Assembly: GCF_010500965.1 (NCBI RefSeq)
Contig: NZ_QVMI01000036.1
Coordinates: forward strand, 1 to 64,000
DNA from: Bacteroides sp. 51
Lineage (GTDB): Bacteria; Bacteroidota; Bacteroidia; Bacteroidales; Bacteroidaceae
Length of the DNA: 64,000 nt
Direction of reading: 5' to 3'
Of the stretch, positions 8,833-17,665 are shown in pieces (the first letter of the stretch is position 1; every line of letters begins with the position of its first letter). The position numbers and the translations under genes were made by a program. Under the pieces are notes generated by a model. That model worked only from the letters and a program-made list of their open reading frames with translations. It had not been told where the DNA came from and did no database searches.

Positions 8833-9129
8833 CTATATTTTTGAACAATCATCTATTTTATCATAATCACCATGTGTCCCAATATATCGAATATAAATAA
8901 TCTTGGGGACAAATAAGATTAAAGCAATTAATCTATATGAGTTCCCTTTAATATTAAACACATATCGCTTCCCACCAACTGAATCAACACTATTAAACAT
9001 TTTCTTTATATCGGCGAAACAACTCCATTCAGCTTCTTCTACTTTATTATACCACTCATCTAATGCCACTTTTGCGTCAGAATGTGTTTTTGAAAATTCT
9101 GATATATGACTATATGCTATAATTCTCAT
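8833..9129 (-). CDS. higB: HigB-type toxin (RelE superfamily mRNA interferase)
   Basis: The 98-residue protein shows the HigB pattern: MRIIAYSHISEFSKTHSDAK, then W/F-rich helix residues, GKRYVFNIKGNSYRLIALI, and the end IIYIRYIGTHGDYDKI. HigB toxins cut mRNA on the ribosome. The gene has its own strong promoter with two operator repeats just upstream. It is cargo of the 7.1-11.0 kb element, which it may help to stabilise. Confidence 0.88.
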   Translation of the reverse strand: MRIIAYSHISEFSKTHSDAKVALDEWYNKVEEAEWSCFADIKKMFNSVDSVGGKRYVFNIKGNSYRLIALILFVPKIIYIRYIGTHGDYDKIDDCSKI

Positions 9130-9145
9130 TTCGATTATTTTAATT

Positions 9146-9197
9146 CAAAGATATAATTTATTTTTTGAATTTCAAAAAAGTATATTGAATTTCAAAA
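9146..9197 (-). promoter_or_regulatory. higBA promoter with paired operators
   Basis: On the minus strand, TTTG (9173-9176), a 19-base spacer and TATCTTTG (9146-9153) form a perfect Bacteroidetes promoter ending 16 bases before the higB ATG. TTGAATTTCAAAA occurs twice, at 9165-9177 and 9185-9197, offset by 20 bases (two helical turns), and covers the -33 box. Each copy is partly palindromic. HigA binding here would block the promoter. Confidence 0.75.
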
Positions 9198-9203
9198 ATA
9201 GAA

Positions 9204-10862
9204 TTAATTCACCCCTTGTTTATTTTGTTTCAATTTTTCAATCAAAGCAAATAATTCATCATGTCTTTCTCGAAGTGATTTCTCACCTTGGTTGAACATT
9301 CTCTTAATAGTCTGAAAATCAATTTCATTATCGACCATATCAAGCAATTTACTTTCATAGCGAATAATTATCCTATACTGTTTTTCAACATTATCAGCTT
9401 CTTTAATATCGAGCGCTGGTACCCCAAGAAATATCATAACATCTATATTTTCTCGAAAAATCTTATCGTCATTTGACTCCGCAATTGTTTCAACCACAAC
9501 CGCTTTATTGTCATTGGGTATAAGTTTTGGTTGTGCCGTTGTAGCATTACCCCCCAAAACTCTACTAACATCAGCAACAATCTTCCTCTTTTGATCTTCT
9601 GGCGAAAAATGCAAATAAACATCATCAATCATCTTAGTATCTGTATGGCCAGTCGCAATAATGACTGAATCTTTAGGGACACCCATTCTACACATCATTG
9701 TAATGAAGGTATGACGTGCGGTATGTGTGTGTAGCATTTCATATAGAGGTTTAGTGTATTCCTTGATTGTTTTTCCAAGCGGTTCAAAATATGTGACACT
9801 TCGACTCAAGTTAGCCTTTTCCCCTACCCTTCTCAACTGATTATTATTATACCAGTTAATTTTTATTAACTTACCTTCATATTTTTCCAAAATTTCTTTT
9901 GCAATTGGCAATAATGGGATATAAGCACTTGCATTGGTCTTTTGTTGCGAATTGATAGTTATCACATCCATGCCGTCAACTTGTTCAATTATGCTATCAG
10001 TATGCACCTTTTCCATATCGCCTATTCGTTGACCAACGTAACATTGCAGTATAAACAAGTCCCTTGCTTCTCTTTCGCCATCCGTCAAATCATCAAATGC
10101 ATAGAGTTGTTCAATTTCGCTTTCAGTTAAGATTACTTGTTTTGATTTTTTTTGAGTTTTAGTTAATTTTGATTTCAGAGGGACAAACTTATGTATATCC
10201 TTTGCGTGCCAATCATAAGCATCTCTATATTCTCTATCACTACTAATCAACTTCGCAAGTGCAATTATTTTACTAGTAGTCTGATTAATTGTATTTTGGT
10301 TCTTATTTTTTTCGACTAAGTATTCTTGAAAATCTTCAATAGTATCTAGATTAAGATTATCTAGTATAAGAGGTATTTTCTTTTCTTTCAGAAACTTCTC
10401 AAAAACATTAATATGACCAAGATCTATCCTCTTTGAACTTTCGGTATTATCTTTTTTAACCACGATTTTTCGCAACGCTGCTAACAAGTGTATTTCTTTC
10501 TTACTCATTGCTTTATGTTTCATTTTAGGGTTAATGTAGTTTCTCAGAATATTATAAGTATTGTCTATTTCTTCAATATGTTCACAAAGATACATCTTCA
10601 TCTCTTCGGAAGCAAGTAGAATTTCTTTCAGCTTGTTGTTCGCAATACTATTGTTATGTATATCCAAACTGGTTAAACCAGTTCCGCAGAGAGCCATTTG
10701 CTTGCTTGGATTCCAGTGGTGCGGACACACCTTTACACCACTATTTATTTTCCATTGCCTACCCTTAAAACAAACAACAGCATATACTATTGAAGGCTTA
10801 TTATCTTTCTTTTTTCGAAGATTAAACCTAACATCGAAATTTAAAAAGACTTGTTCTTCCAT
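9204..10862 (-). CDS. Tyrosine recombinase (integrase) of a small integrative element
   Basis: At 552 residues this is longer than most integrases. An N-terminal arm-binding region and a SAM-like core-binding domain (about 130-235) precede the catalytic domain. The active-site set is visible: Arg in CYVGQRIGD, Lys in QQKT, HTARH, a later His in ATGHTD and the nucleophile Tyr in DDVYLHF. About 110 further residues with charged helices follow. The gene is transcribed away from the right-hand direct repeat, and its start is about 140 bases from it, as expected for int next to its attachment site. Confidence 0.9.
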   Translation of the reverse strand: MEEQVFLNFDVRFNLRKKKDNKPSIVYAVVCFKGRQWKINSGVKVCPHHWNPSKQMALCGTGLTSLDIHNNSIANNKLKEILLASEEMKMYLCEHIEEIDNTYNILRNYINPKMKHKAMSKKEIHLLAALRKIVVKKDNTESSKRIDLGHINVFEKFLKEKKIPLILDNLNLDTIEDFQEYLVEKNKNQNTINQTTSKIIALAKLISSDREYRDAYDWHAKDIHKFVPLKSKLTKTQKKSKQVILTESEIEQLYAFDDLTDGEREARDLFILQCYVGQRIGDMEKVHTDSIIEQVDGMDVITINSQQKTNASAYIPLLPIAKEILEKYEGKLIKINWYNNNQLRRVGEKANLSRSVTYFEPLGKTIKEYTKPLYEMLHTHTARHTFITMMCRMGVPKDSVIIATGHTDTKMIDDVYLHFSPEDQKRKIVADVSRVLGGNATTAQPKLIPNDNKAVVVETIAESNDDKIFRENIDVMIFLGVPALDIKEADNVEKQYRIIIRYESKLLDMVDNEIDFQTIKRMFNQGEKSLRERHDELFALIEKLKQNKQGVN

Positions 10863-10876
10863 GTCCTTGTACTTAA

Positions 10877-10912
10877 AATTGGTTCTTAATTTTGGTTCTA
10901 TTTTTGGTACTA
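10877..10912. repeat. Three 12-bp iterons upstream of the integrase gene
   Basis: Three consecutive 12-base units share TTGGTTCTA-like sequence: AATTGGTTCTTA, ATTTTGGTTCTA and TTTTTGGTACTA. They lie just upstream of the integrase start, between it and the candidate attR. They could be arm-type sites for the integrase or sites for a regulator. The remaining spacer from 11038 to 11271 shows no gene or obvious structure. Confidence 0.5.
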
Positions 10913-11005
10913 GGAAGTGCTTTTTCGAAGATTTCCGAAGCTAAGTCATTGATTTACAGTGCTGATTTTTAAGGATTTAGTTTTCTCAAATTGTAAAGAA
11001 AAAAA

Positions 11006-11037
11006 AAAAATGGGACTTTTCACAAAGTCCCATTTTT
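11006..11037. terminator. Bidirectional terminator hairpin containing candidate attR
   Basis: AAAAATGGGACTTT and AAAGTCCCATTTTT form a 14-bp stem with a 4-base loop, with A- and T-runs on either side. It can serve phoU, which is transcribed toward it, and would stop traffic in both directions. The left half contains the 19-bp direct repeat also found at 7128, so the proposed integration point is inside this terminator. Confidence 0.8.
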
Positions 11038-11271
11038 CAGTTTTCAATAGGTATTAGTTTTTTTAAGGTAAAAAGATTGTTTTCAGGATAACGGTGCAAA
11101 TATAGCCGATTTTTCCACTATTGCCCAAATAATAAAACATGTCTTATAACATATTTTTGAGATTTCTTTGGTTTTATTATCATTTCAAAAGCAATCCGGA
11201 CATTGCAAACGCTATCTAAAAGCAAATATATTCTTTATTTCTAAAAGTCCACTAATTATTTGCAAAAAACA

Positions 11272-11967
11272 TCATTTTCTGCTCGTTGGATACCCATCAT
11301 CCGTCTTTCCGCTATGCTTAAGCACCTTCGCATCGATAAAGAAAACGATCTCTTCTGCAATATTCGTAATATGGTCGCCCGCACGTTCCAGCTTACGAAA
11401 TACGCTCACTAAGTTTAAGCATACCAGCAAACTATCGGGATGCTCCTTCAGGTATTCTGCAAGCACGGGAGTCACATTCGCATTTATTTCATCCACCAGA
11501 TTATCTTTGGTAAAGACCGAAGTAGCCAACTCCATACTCTCCTCATTTAATGCGCGTTTAGTCACCTCGAGCATAGACAACACCTCGGCCACCATTTCCT
11601 CCAGTCGCAGGCGCTTTAACAATTCAGAATCCAATACAGGCTCCTCCGAGTCTAATACAAAACGGACAATTCCCTCGGCAAAGTCGCCCAAACGCTCCAG
11701 ATTAGAGTTGATTTTCAACATAGCCAATACAAAGCGCAGATCAATGCCCACAGGATTATATAAAGCAATAACATCCTCTATATCGCTATCAATCTTAAGT
11801 TCAAAAGCGTTCACTCTTCTCTCACGCACCTTTACCTGGCCCGCCAGTTCCCTGTCGAACGTAAGAACCGCTTCCCCTGCCCTATCCAACTGGTTATAAA
11901 CCAATGTCCACATTTCACTAACTTCCTTCTTTAGAAGTTCCAATTCAGACTCTATAAACTTTACCAT
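11272..11967 (-). CDS. phoU: PhoU-family phosphate signalling protein
   Basis: PhoU links the Pst phosphate transporter to the PhoR kinase and damps phosphate uptake. The 231-residue protein is all helical with two PhoU repeats; the metal-binding-type motifs are ELKIDSDIEDVIA near 70 and NLERLGDFAEGIVR near 110, with a second-repeat KLERAGDHITNIAEE near 205. The ATG at 11967 is used; the TTG two codons earlier is unlikely. No pst genes lie in the window: upstream is a repeat-filled divergent spacer shared with glnS. The integrative element sits downstream. Confidence 0.9.
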   Translation of the reverse strand: MVKFIESELELLKKEVSEMWTLVYNQLDRAGEAVLTFDRELAGQVKVRERRVNAFELKIDSDIEDVIALYNPVGIDLRFVLAMLKINSNLERLGDFAEGIVRFVLDSEEPVLDSELLKRLRLEEMVAEVLSMLEVTKRALNEESMELATSVFTKDNLVDEINANVTPVLAEYLKEHPDSLLVCLNLVSVFRKLERAGDHITNIAEEIVFFIDAKVLKHSGKTDDGYPTSRK

Positions 11968-11974
11968 AAACAAA

Positions 11975-12200
11975 TTTTAAATTATGAATTATGAATTATG
12001 AATTATAAATGAACTATTCCAATATTCACATCTTATAATTCGTTCATCACAGCAAAGATATGAATTACCATATACAACACCTGTTACATTTGTATTAAAT
12101 ATGCAAGAGTCACATTCTAATTCCTAATCCATAACCCCCAATTCCCTGTGCATATCCATAATTCATAATTCAGAATTCATAATTCTCAATTATTTATTAT
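11975..12200. repeat. Heptad arrays (AATTATG) flanking the phoU-glnS spacer
   Basis: AATTATGAATTATG... at about 11978-12010 is mirrored by ATAATTCATAATTC... at about 12148-12195, so the pair can fold as a long hairpin with a 140-base loop. TACTTTTG at 12200-12207, just beyond it, matches the -7 box and may be the glnS promoter. Confidence 0.6.
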
Positions 12201-12260
12201 ACTTTTGTAGGCTGATTCGGAATCTGTAAATTTATAATTCTCAGCAAATACTTAACCATT

Positions 12261-13985
12261 ATGATAGAGAACAAAAACGAGGAAGTGACAGAAAAGAAAA
12301 GCCTCAACTTCATAGAGCTGGCCGTAGAAAATGACATAAAAGAAGGTAAAAACGGAGGAAGAGTACAAACCCGTTTTCCACCCGAGCCAAACGGCTATCT
12401 GCACATCGGACACGCCAAAGCAATTTGTATGGATTTCGGCATGGCAGAAAGACATAATGGCATATGCAATCTGCGTTTTGATGACACAAATCCGGTAAAA
12501 GAAGATACCGAATACGTAGATTCTATCATGGAAGACATCCAATGGTTAGGATTTCAATGGAAAAACGTTTATTATGCTTCAGACTACTTCCAATACTTAT
12601 GGGATTTTGCCGTTGCACTCATCAAAGAAGGGAAAGCATACATCGACGAACAATCGGCCGAGGAGATTGCCAAACAAAAAGGCACCCCAACCGAGCCGGG
12701 CATAAACAGCCCATACCGCGATCGCCCCATCGACGAGAATCTGGAACTATTCCATAAGATGAACTCCGGCGAAATAGAAGAAGGCGCCATGGTACTCCGT
12801 GCTAAAATTGATATGACGCATTCAAATATGCACTTCCGCGATCCGATCATTTATCGTGTCATCAAGCACCCGCACCACCGTACGGGAGATGCATGGAAGG
12901 CGTATCCGATGTACGACTTCGCACATGGACAAAGTGACTATGTAGAAGGAGTAACCCACTCGCTTTGTACATTAGAATTCGAAGTACACCGTCCGCTATA
13001 CGACTACTTTATTGACGAGCTTATCGCGGTTCCCGAACTCGCCACAGAAAAGAACTACCGCCCCCGCCAGATGGAATTTAACCGTCTGAACCTCACCTAC
13101 ACCGTCATGAGCAAGCGTAAACTTCTGACTCTGGTAAAGGAAAACCTCGTAAACAATTGGGATGACCCCCGTATGCCGACCATCTGTGGATTCCGCCGCC
13201 GTGGTTACTCCCCCGAAGCAATCCGTAAGTTTATCGACATGATCGGCTACACCAAATACGAAGCATTGAACGACATTTCATTGCTCGAAGCCGCTGTACG
13301 CGAAGACCTCAACAAACGGGCAACCCGTGTTTCGGCAGTTCTCGATCCGGTTAAACTCATCGTCACCAACTACCCTGAAGACATGGTAGAAGAGATGGAA
13401 GCAATCAATAATCCGGAAGATGAAACAGCCGGCAAACACACCATCCAATTCAGCCGTGAACTTTGGATGGAACGCGATGACTTCATGGAAGATGCTCCCA
13501 AGAAGTTCTTCCGCATGACTCCCGGACAGGAAGTGCGGCTGAAAAACGCATACATCGTTAAGTGTACCGGATGCAAGAAGAACGAAGCCGGCGAAGTGGT
13601 CGAAGTATATTGTGAATACGATCCAAAAACCAAGAGCGGAATGCCAGATAGCGGACGCAAGGTGAAGGGCACGCTGCACTGGTTAAGCGCGGCACATTGC
13701 CTGCCTGCCGAAGTTCGCTTATACGACCGCCTGTTCAAGGTTGAAAATCCGGGAGCAGAACAAAATGCCGACTTCCGCGATTTATTAAACCCGGATTCAT
13801 TAAAAGTTATCACAAACTGTTTTGTAGAAAAATATACCGCCCAACTACCGGCATTATCATACTTACAGTTCCAACGTATTGGATACTTTAATATTGATAG
13901 AGACTCCACACCCGATAAACTGATATTCAACCGAACCGTAGGTTTAAAGGATACATGGAGTAAAATCAGTAATACTCAAAAATAA
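12261..13985 (+). CDS. glnS: Glutaminyl-tRNA synthetase
   Basis: This class I synthetase charges tRNA-Gln. HIGH is at residues 48-51 (NGYLHIGHAKAI) and the KMSKS counterpart is MSKRKL near 283. FRRRGYSPEAIRKF and the C-terminal beta-barrel anticodon-binding region with GTLHWLSAAH are typical of GlnRS rather than GluRS. Length (574) is normal. The TPR gene begins three bases after its stop, indicating an operon. Confidence 0.97.
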   Translation: MIENKNEEVTEKKSLNFIELAVENDIKEGKNGGRVQTRFPPEPNGYLHIGHAKAICMDFGMAERHNGICNLRFDDTNPVKEDTEYVDSIMEDIQWLGFQWKNVYYASDYFQYLWDFAVALIKEGKAYIDEQSAEEIAKQKGTPTEPGINSPYRDRPIDENLELFHKMNSGEIEEGAMVLRAKIDMTHSNMHFRDPIIYRVIKHPHHRTGDAWKAYPMYDFAHGQSDYVEGVTHSLCTLEFEVHRPLYDYFIDELIAVPELATEKNYRPRQMEFNRLNLTYTVMSKRKLLTLVKENLVNNWDDPRMPTICGFRRRGYSPEAIRKFIDMIGYTKYEALNDISLLEAAVREDLNKRATRVSAVLDPVKLIVTNYPEDMVEEMEAINNPEDETAGKHTIQFSRELWMERDDFMEDAPKKFFRMTPGQEVRLKNAYIVKCTGCKKNEAGEVVEVYCEYDPKTKSGMPDSGRKVKGTLHWLSAAHCLPAEVRLYDRLFKVENPGAEQNADFRDLLNPDSLKVITNCFVEKYTAQLPALSYLQFQRIGYFNIDRDSTPDKLIFNRTVGLKDTWSKISNTQK

Positions 13986-13988
13986 AGA

Positions 13989-15485
13989 ATGAATCAAAAA
14001 AAGCCATCACAAGACAAAGAATTACTGGCAATGATAAAACGTTTCGAAGAGATGAAGGATGAAGGAAAAATCCTTTATCTCGATGCGGAACAATACGAAG
14101 ATATCATTGAATACTATATTTTTGATAAAAACTTCCCTAAAGCAACAGAGGTTGTTGAAACAGCACTTCAGATACATCCGGACAATAGCGGGCTGGTTGC
14201 TACACGGGTAGCACTATACATAGACGAAGAAAAAATAAAAGAAGCACGCGAAACAATCAACCCGATATTAAACGATAACTCTTTTCATGTACGCCTCATC
14301 CACGCCGAACTACTTATTCTAGAAGAAAAAGAAGAAGAGGCCAAAGAAATACTCGACTCCTTTGAGAACGACAATATGGACGAAATAGATTGTCTGGACA
14401 TCGGCATACTATGCTATGACGTCGGTTTTTATGAGAAAGCTATACATTGGTTCAAGAAATGCCTGGACCTTAACTCCGAAAACGAAGAGGCTATTGCAAA
14501 CATCTGCGGTTGCTACCAAGGCTTAGGGCAATATCATAAAACAATAGCACTATATAACAAACTCATTGACAAAGACCCCTATTCAGCCGAATACTGGTCA
14601 GGATTGGGCAAGTCATATTTCTATATGAACCAGTTCGACAAAGCAATTGAAGCCTGCGACTTTGCTTTGGTCAGTGATGAAAAATCCGGAGAAGCATACA
14701 CCATCAAAGGACACTCCTACTATCAACTGGAAAATTATCAGGAATCTATTGAAGCATATAAAGAAGCATGGCGCCTGGGAACTTTGGAAACAGAGTTTGC
14801 CCCTATGTTTATCGCATTCAGCTACATCGGAATGGAAGAATGGGACAATGCTTATGAATACATCAAAAAGGCAATTGCAAGAACAAACGAATATTCGCCC
14901 GTATTCCCCGATCTTCTGATAAATTCTTCCCGTTGCCTGTTCAACATGAACAAAAACGAAGAGGCACATAGCACACTGGAATTCGCACAGGAACGCTTCC
15001 CCGATAATGTACTTGTCTACATATACAATGGAAACTATTACCTGAAAGAAGGTAAGCGCGATAAAGCCATCGAGAATTTCGAAAAAGCCATAACCATCAG
15101 TTCTACAGCCGATACATGGAACCAGATAGCCGTATGGGCAATGAGTTGTGGAGATTATGAGTTGGCAAAGGATGCATTCGACCATGTAGAAGAGCTTGAT
15201 CCGGAATATGAAGATCTACCCAATAATATGGCTTTTGTCATCAACAAACTGATTGACGATAAGGAGCTGACACTAAACAGTAAAATGCTCAAAGAACGAC
15301 TCAGAGGTTTGGTCGAGAGCGGTATGGAACGGCCGGAAAGTTTTGATATAGAAGGTTTCATTCAGCAAGCCAGGTTAGAAGGAAGAAGCGAAAGCGAGAT
15401 TTCCGAAATGGTCGCAGCATTAGAGCAACTAAATGACCTGCTGGAAAACTTCGACATAGATCAGGAAGAAGACGAAACAGAATAA
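13989..15485 (+). CDS. TPR-repeat protein
   Basis: This 498-residue soluble protein consists of about ten tetratricopeptide-type repeats (for example GDYELAKDAFDHVEELDPEY and YEKAIHWFKKCLDLNSENEEA) with a strongly acidic C-terminal tail ending in DQEEDETE. It has no signal peptide, so it is presumably cytoplasmic. TPR arrays bind partner proteins; which one is unknown. It is translationally close to glnS and precedes a DedA gene. Confidence 0.9.
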   Translation: MNQKKPSQDKELLAMIKRFEEMKDEGKILYLDAEQYEDIIEYYIFDKNFPKATEVVETALQIHPDNSGLVATRVALYIDEEKIKEARETINPILNDNSFHVRLIHAELLILEEKEEEAKEILDSFENDNMDEIDCLDIGILCYDVGFYEKAIHWFKKCLDLNSENEEAIANICGCYQGLGQYHKTIALYNKLIDKDPYSAEYWSGLGKSYFYMNQFDKAIEACDFALVSDEKSGEAYTIKGHSYYQLENYQESIEAYKEAWRLGTLETEFAPMFIAFSYIGMEEWDNAYEYIKKAIARTNEYSPVFPDLLINSSRCLFNMNKNEEAHSTLEFAQERFPDNVLVYIYNGNYYLKEGKRDKAIENFEKAITISSTADTWNQIAVWAMSCGDYELAKDAFDHVEELDPEYEDLPNNMAFVINKLIDDKELTLNSKMLKERLRGLVESGMERPESFDIEGFIQQARLEGRSESEISEMVAALEQLNDLLENFDIDQEEDETE

Positions 15486-15559
15486 ACAGCCTCACCTTTC
15501 CAAAGAAAAAGGAAGATGATTGTGAGTTTAGCATAAAAACCAAAAAAAATAAATAGAGA

Positions 15560-16210
15560 ATGGAATCTGTAGCTTTTATAGAGTTTTGTTTGAACAACCT
15601 CAATTACTGGACAATCATGATTTTAATGACAATTGAGAGTTCTTTCATCCCTTTCCCCTCAGAAATAGTTGTTCCCCCTGCGGCTTACAAAGCTGCGGTA
15701 AACGATGAAATGAACATCTATCTGGTAGTACTCTTCGCAACCATCGGCGCCAACCTGGGAGCACTGATCAACTATTATCTGGCTAAATGGTTGGGACGTC
15801 CTATCGTTTATAAGTTTGCCAACAGCCGCTTCGGGCATATGTGTCTAATTGACGAAGAGAAAGTAAGAAAAGCCGAGGCTTATTTTGACAAGCATGGTTC
15901 CATATCCACATTCATTGGCCGGTTAATTCCCGGAATACGCCAACTCATTTCCATTCCTGCCGGGCTTGCCCGCATGAAGCTAGGCCCTTTCCTACTCTAT
16001 ACAACACTAGGAGCCGGAATATGGAATTGCATACTTGCAGCCATAGGCTATTACTTATCTACCGTACCAGGTATTGAAACAGAAGAGCAACTTATTGCCC
16101 AAGTTACCGTATATAGCAAAGAGATCGGATATATCATTACCGGACTGGTTGTGTTTGCCGTAGGCTTTCTTGTGTATAAAGGAATGAAGAAAAAGAAAGT
16201 AGTTAATTAG
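15560..16210 (+). CDS. DedA-family membrane protein
   Basis: The 216-residue integral membrane protein carries the DedA/VTT motifs ESSFIPFPSEIVVPPAAY (residues 19-37) and FIGRLIPGIRQLISIPAGLARM (about 115-136), the latter containing the conserved Arg pair. Members are implicated in undecaprenyl phosphate or phospholipid translocation and in membrane homeostasis. It lies 74 bases after the TPR gene and is probably in the same transcript. Confidence 0.9.
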   Translation: MESVAFIEFCLNNLNYWTIMILMTIESSFIPFPSEIVVPPAAYKAAVNDEMNIYLVVLFATIGANLGALINYYLAKWLGRPIVYKFANSRFGHMCLIDEEKVRKAEAYFDKHGSISTFIGRLIPGIRQLISIPAGLARMKLGPFLLYTTLGAGIWNCILAAIGYYLSTVPGIETEEQLIAQVTVYSKEIGYIITGLVVFAVGFLVYKGMKKKKVVN

Positions 16211-16300
16211 GAGTCAGAAGTTAGTAGTTAGTAGCAAGGCTCTGTATATACAATGCATGTATAAAACCTGACGACTAACTACTAGCTTCTAACTACTTAT
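16211..16300. repeat. Heptad hairpin (AGTTAGT type) between convergent genes
   Basis: AGAAGTTAGTAGTTAGTAG at about 16216 and CTAACTACTAGCTTCTAACT near 16273 are complementary arms, with a loop containing GTATAAAACCT. The same loop string appears inverted in the similar hairpin at 29093. Placed between the stops of the DedA and tpx genes, it probably acts as a two-way terminator. Confidence 0.7.
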
Positions 16301-16797
16301 CTAATCGCCGCCAGCGCTTTGTCATAGTCCGGCTCCTGAGTTATCTCGGGCACCAATTCAGTATACACAATCTTACCATCTTTTCCTATAACCACCACAG
16401 CCCTGGCCAGCAGTCCGGCAAGTGGTCCATCTGCCATTCTCACGCCATAATTATCATCAAAATCCGATAAACGGAAATCCGACAATGGAATTACATTATC
16501 AATGCCCTCTGTTGTACAGAAACGAGCATGTGCAAAAGGAAGATCCTTCGATATAGCCAATACCATTGTATCCTCTAATCCGGTTGCCAACTTATTAAAC
16601 TTACGTACAGAAGTCGCACATACAGATGTATCAAGACTAGGAAAGATGTTCAATACTACATGCTTTCCATTCAATTCACTTAATGAAAAAGTAGACAAAT
16701 CGGTCTTTGTCAACTGAAAATCAGGAGCCACTTTCCCTACAGAGATAAACTCACCTATGAGTTTCACAGGGCTACCTTTAAATGCGGTTAATGCCAT
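16297..16797 (-). CDS. tpx: Thiol peroxidase
   Basis: Tpx reduces hydrogen peroxide and lipid peroxides using thioredoxin. The 166-residue protein has the peroxidatic Cys in PSLDTSVCATSVRKF (near 60) and the resolving Cys in ARFCTTEGI (near 94), the atypical 2-Cys Tpx arrangement. The N-terminal TAFKGSPVKLIG is the usual Tpx start. It is a single gene followed by the serine recombinase gene on the same strand. Confidence 0.95.
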   Translation of the reverse strand: MALTAFKGSPVKLIGEFISVGKVAPDFQLTKTDLSTFSLSELNGKHVVLNIFPSLDTSVCATSVRKFNKLATGLEDTMVLAISKDLPFAHARFCTTEGIDNVIPLSDFRLSDFDDNYGVRMADGPLAGLLARAVVVIGKDGKIVYTELVPEITQEPDYDKALAAIR

Positions 16798-16865
16798 AAT
16801 TAGTTTGTTTTATGATTATTTCGTTATTTAATATAAGAAGCTCTTTTATATTAAACAAATTAAAG

Positions 16866-17462
16866 TTAATTTAGTTCAGATTTAATATAACGGGATACCG
16901 TCGAGCGCGATACACCTAACTGTTGCGCCATCGACTCCTGCGACATGCCTTCCTCCAGATGCTTCACAATCATCAATCTATTCTCATGCAGGATTTTCAT
17001 CTTGGTAATGCTCCCCTTCCTCCTCCCCAAAGGCTTACCTTCCTGCTTCCGCCGGGCCAATGCCTCTTTAGTACGTATAGAGATCAGATTCCTTTCAATT
17101 TCGGCAACCAAACCAAAAGCAAATCCCAATACTTTACTATTAATATTATCCTGAAACACATAACCTTCTTTTGTACTATATAATACAACTTTCTTTTGAA
17201 TGCATAGATTTAAGATGTGCATAATATCCAGAAGCGTTCTGCTCAAACGTGAGATTTCTGTAACAATTAATGAATCACCAGGCTTCATCTTTCTTAAAAG
17301 TTTAGCTAGTTTACGTTCTTTCGTACTGACCGTTCCACTGACTGTTTCTTTATACCATTTATCAATTTCGAGATTGTTCTTATGGGCAAATCGTAAAATT
17401 TCATCTCTCTGATTTTCCAGGAACTGTTTCTCCGTACTAACTCTTAGATAGGCAATTACCAT
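16866..17462 (-). CDS. Serine DNA invertase, Mpi-like
   Basis: The 198-residue protein has a resolvase/invertase catalytic domain beginning VIAYLRVSTEKQ, with nucleophile Ser9, and the conserved TEISRLSRT region near 72. The long linking helix EIERNLISIRTKEAL follows, then the DNA-binding tail GKPLGRRKGS and a C-terminal HTH (SQESMAQQLGVSRSTVSRYI). Size and sequence resemble Mpi of Bacteroides fragilis, which flips many unlinked promoters. No obvious inverted repeats flank this gene, consistent with a trans-acting invertase. Assignment to the Mpi role is by family resemblance. Confidence 0.8.
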   Translation of the reverse strand: MVIAYLRVSTEKQFLENQRDEILRFAHKNNLEIDKWYKETVSGTVSTKERKLAKLLRKMKPGDSLIVTEISRLSRTLLDIMHILNLCIQKKVVLYSTKEGYVFQDNINSKVLGFAFGLVAEIERNLISIRTKEALARRKQEGKPLGRRKGSITKMKILHENRLMIVKHLEEGMSQESMAQQLGVSRSTVSRYIKSELN

Positions 17463-17621
17463 AATGAATTCGTTTTTTAGTGTTAATAATAGTCTTGCTT
17501 TTTCACAGGAAAGGTGTGTTTAACTTCCGAATTTATACATATTGAACAGAATATAGGGTACGTTTTTTTCAGTTTAGCTTTTATAAACAATAAAAAAATA
17601 CCGGAATTACCTTCATTTTAT

Positions 17622-17629
17622 TACCTTTG
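17622..17629 (+). promoter_or_regulatory. -7 box upstream of the DUF4494 gene
   Basis: TACCTTTG matches the Bacteroidetes -7 consensus exactly and lies 36 bases before the start codon. No TTTG is found at the -33 position. Confidence 0.5.
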
Positions 17630-17665
17630 CTATATATTATTAATCAAAATATAAAAAAGAAAATT

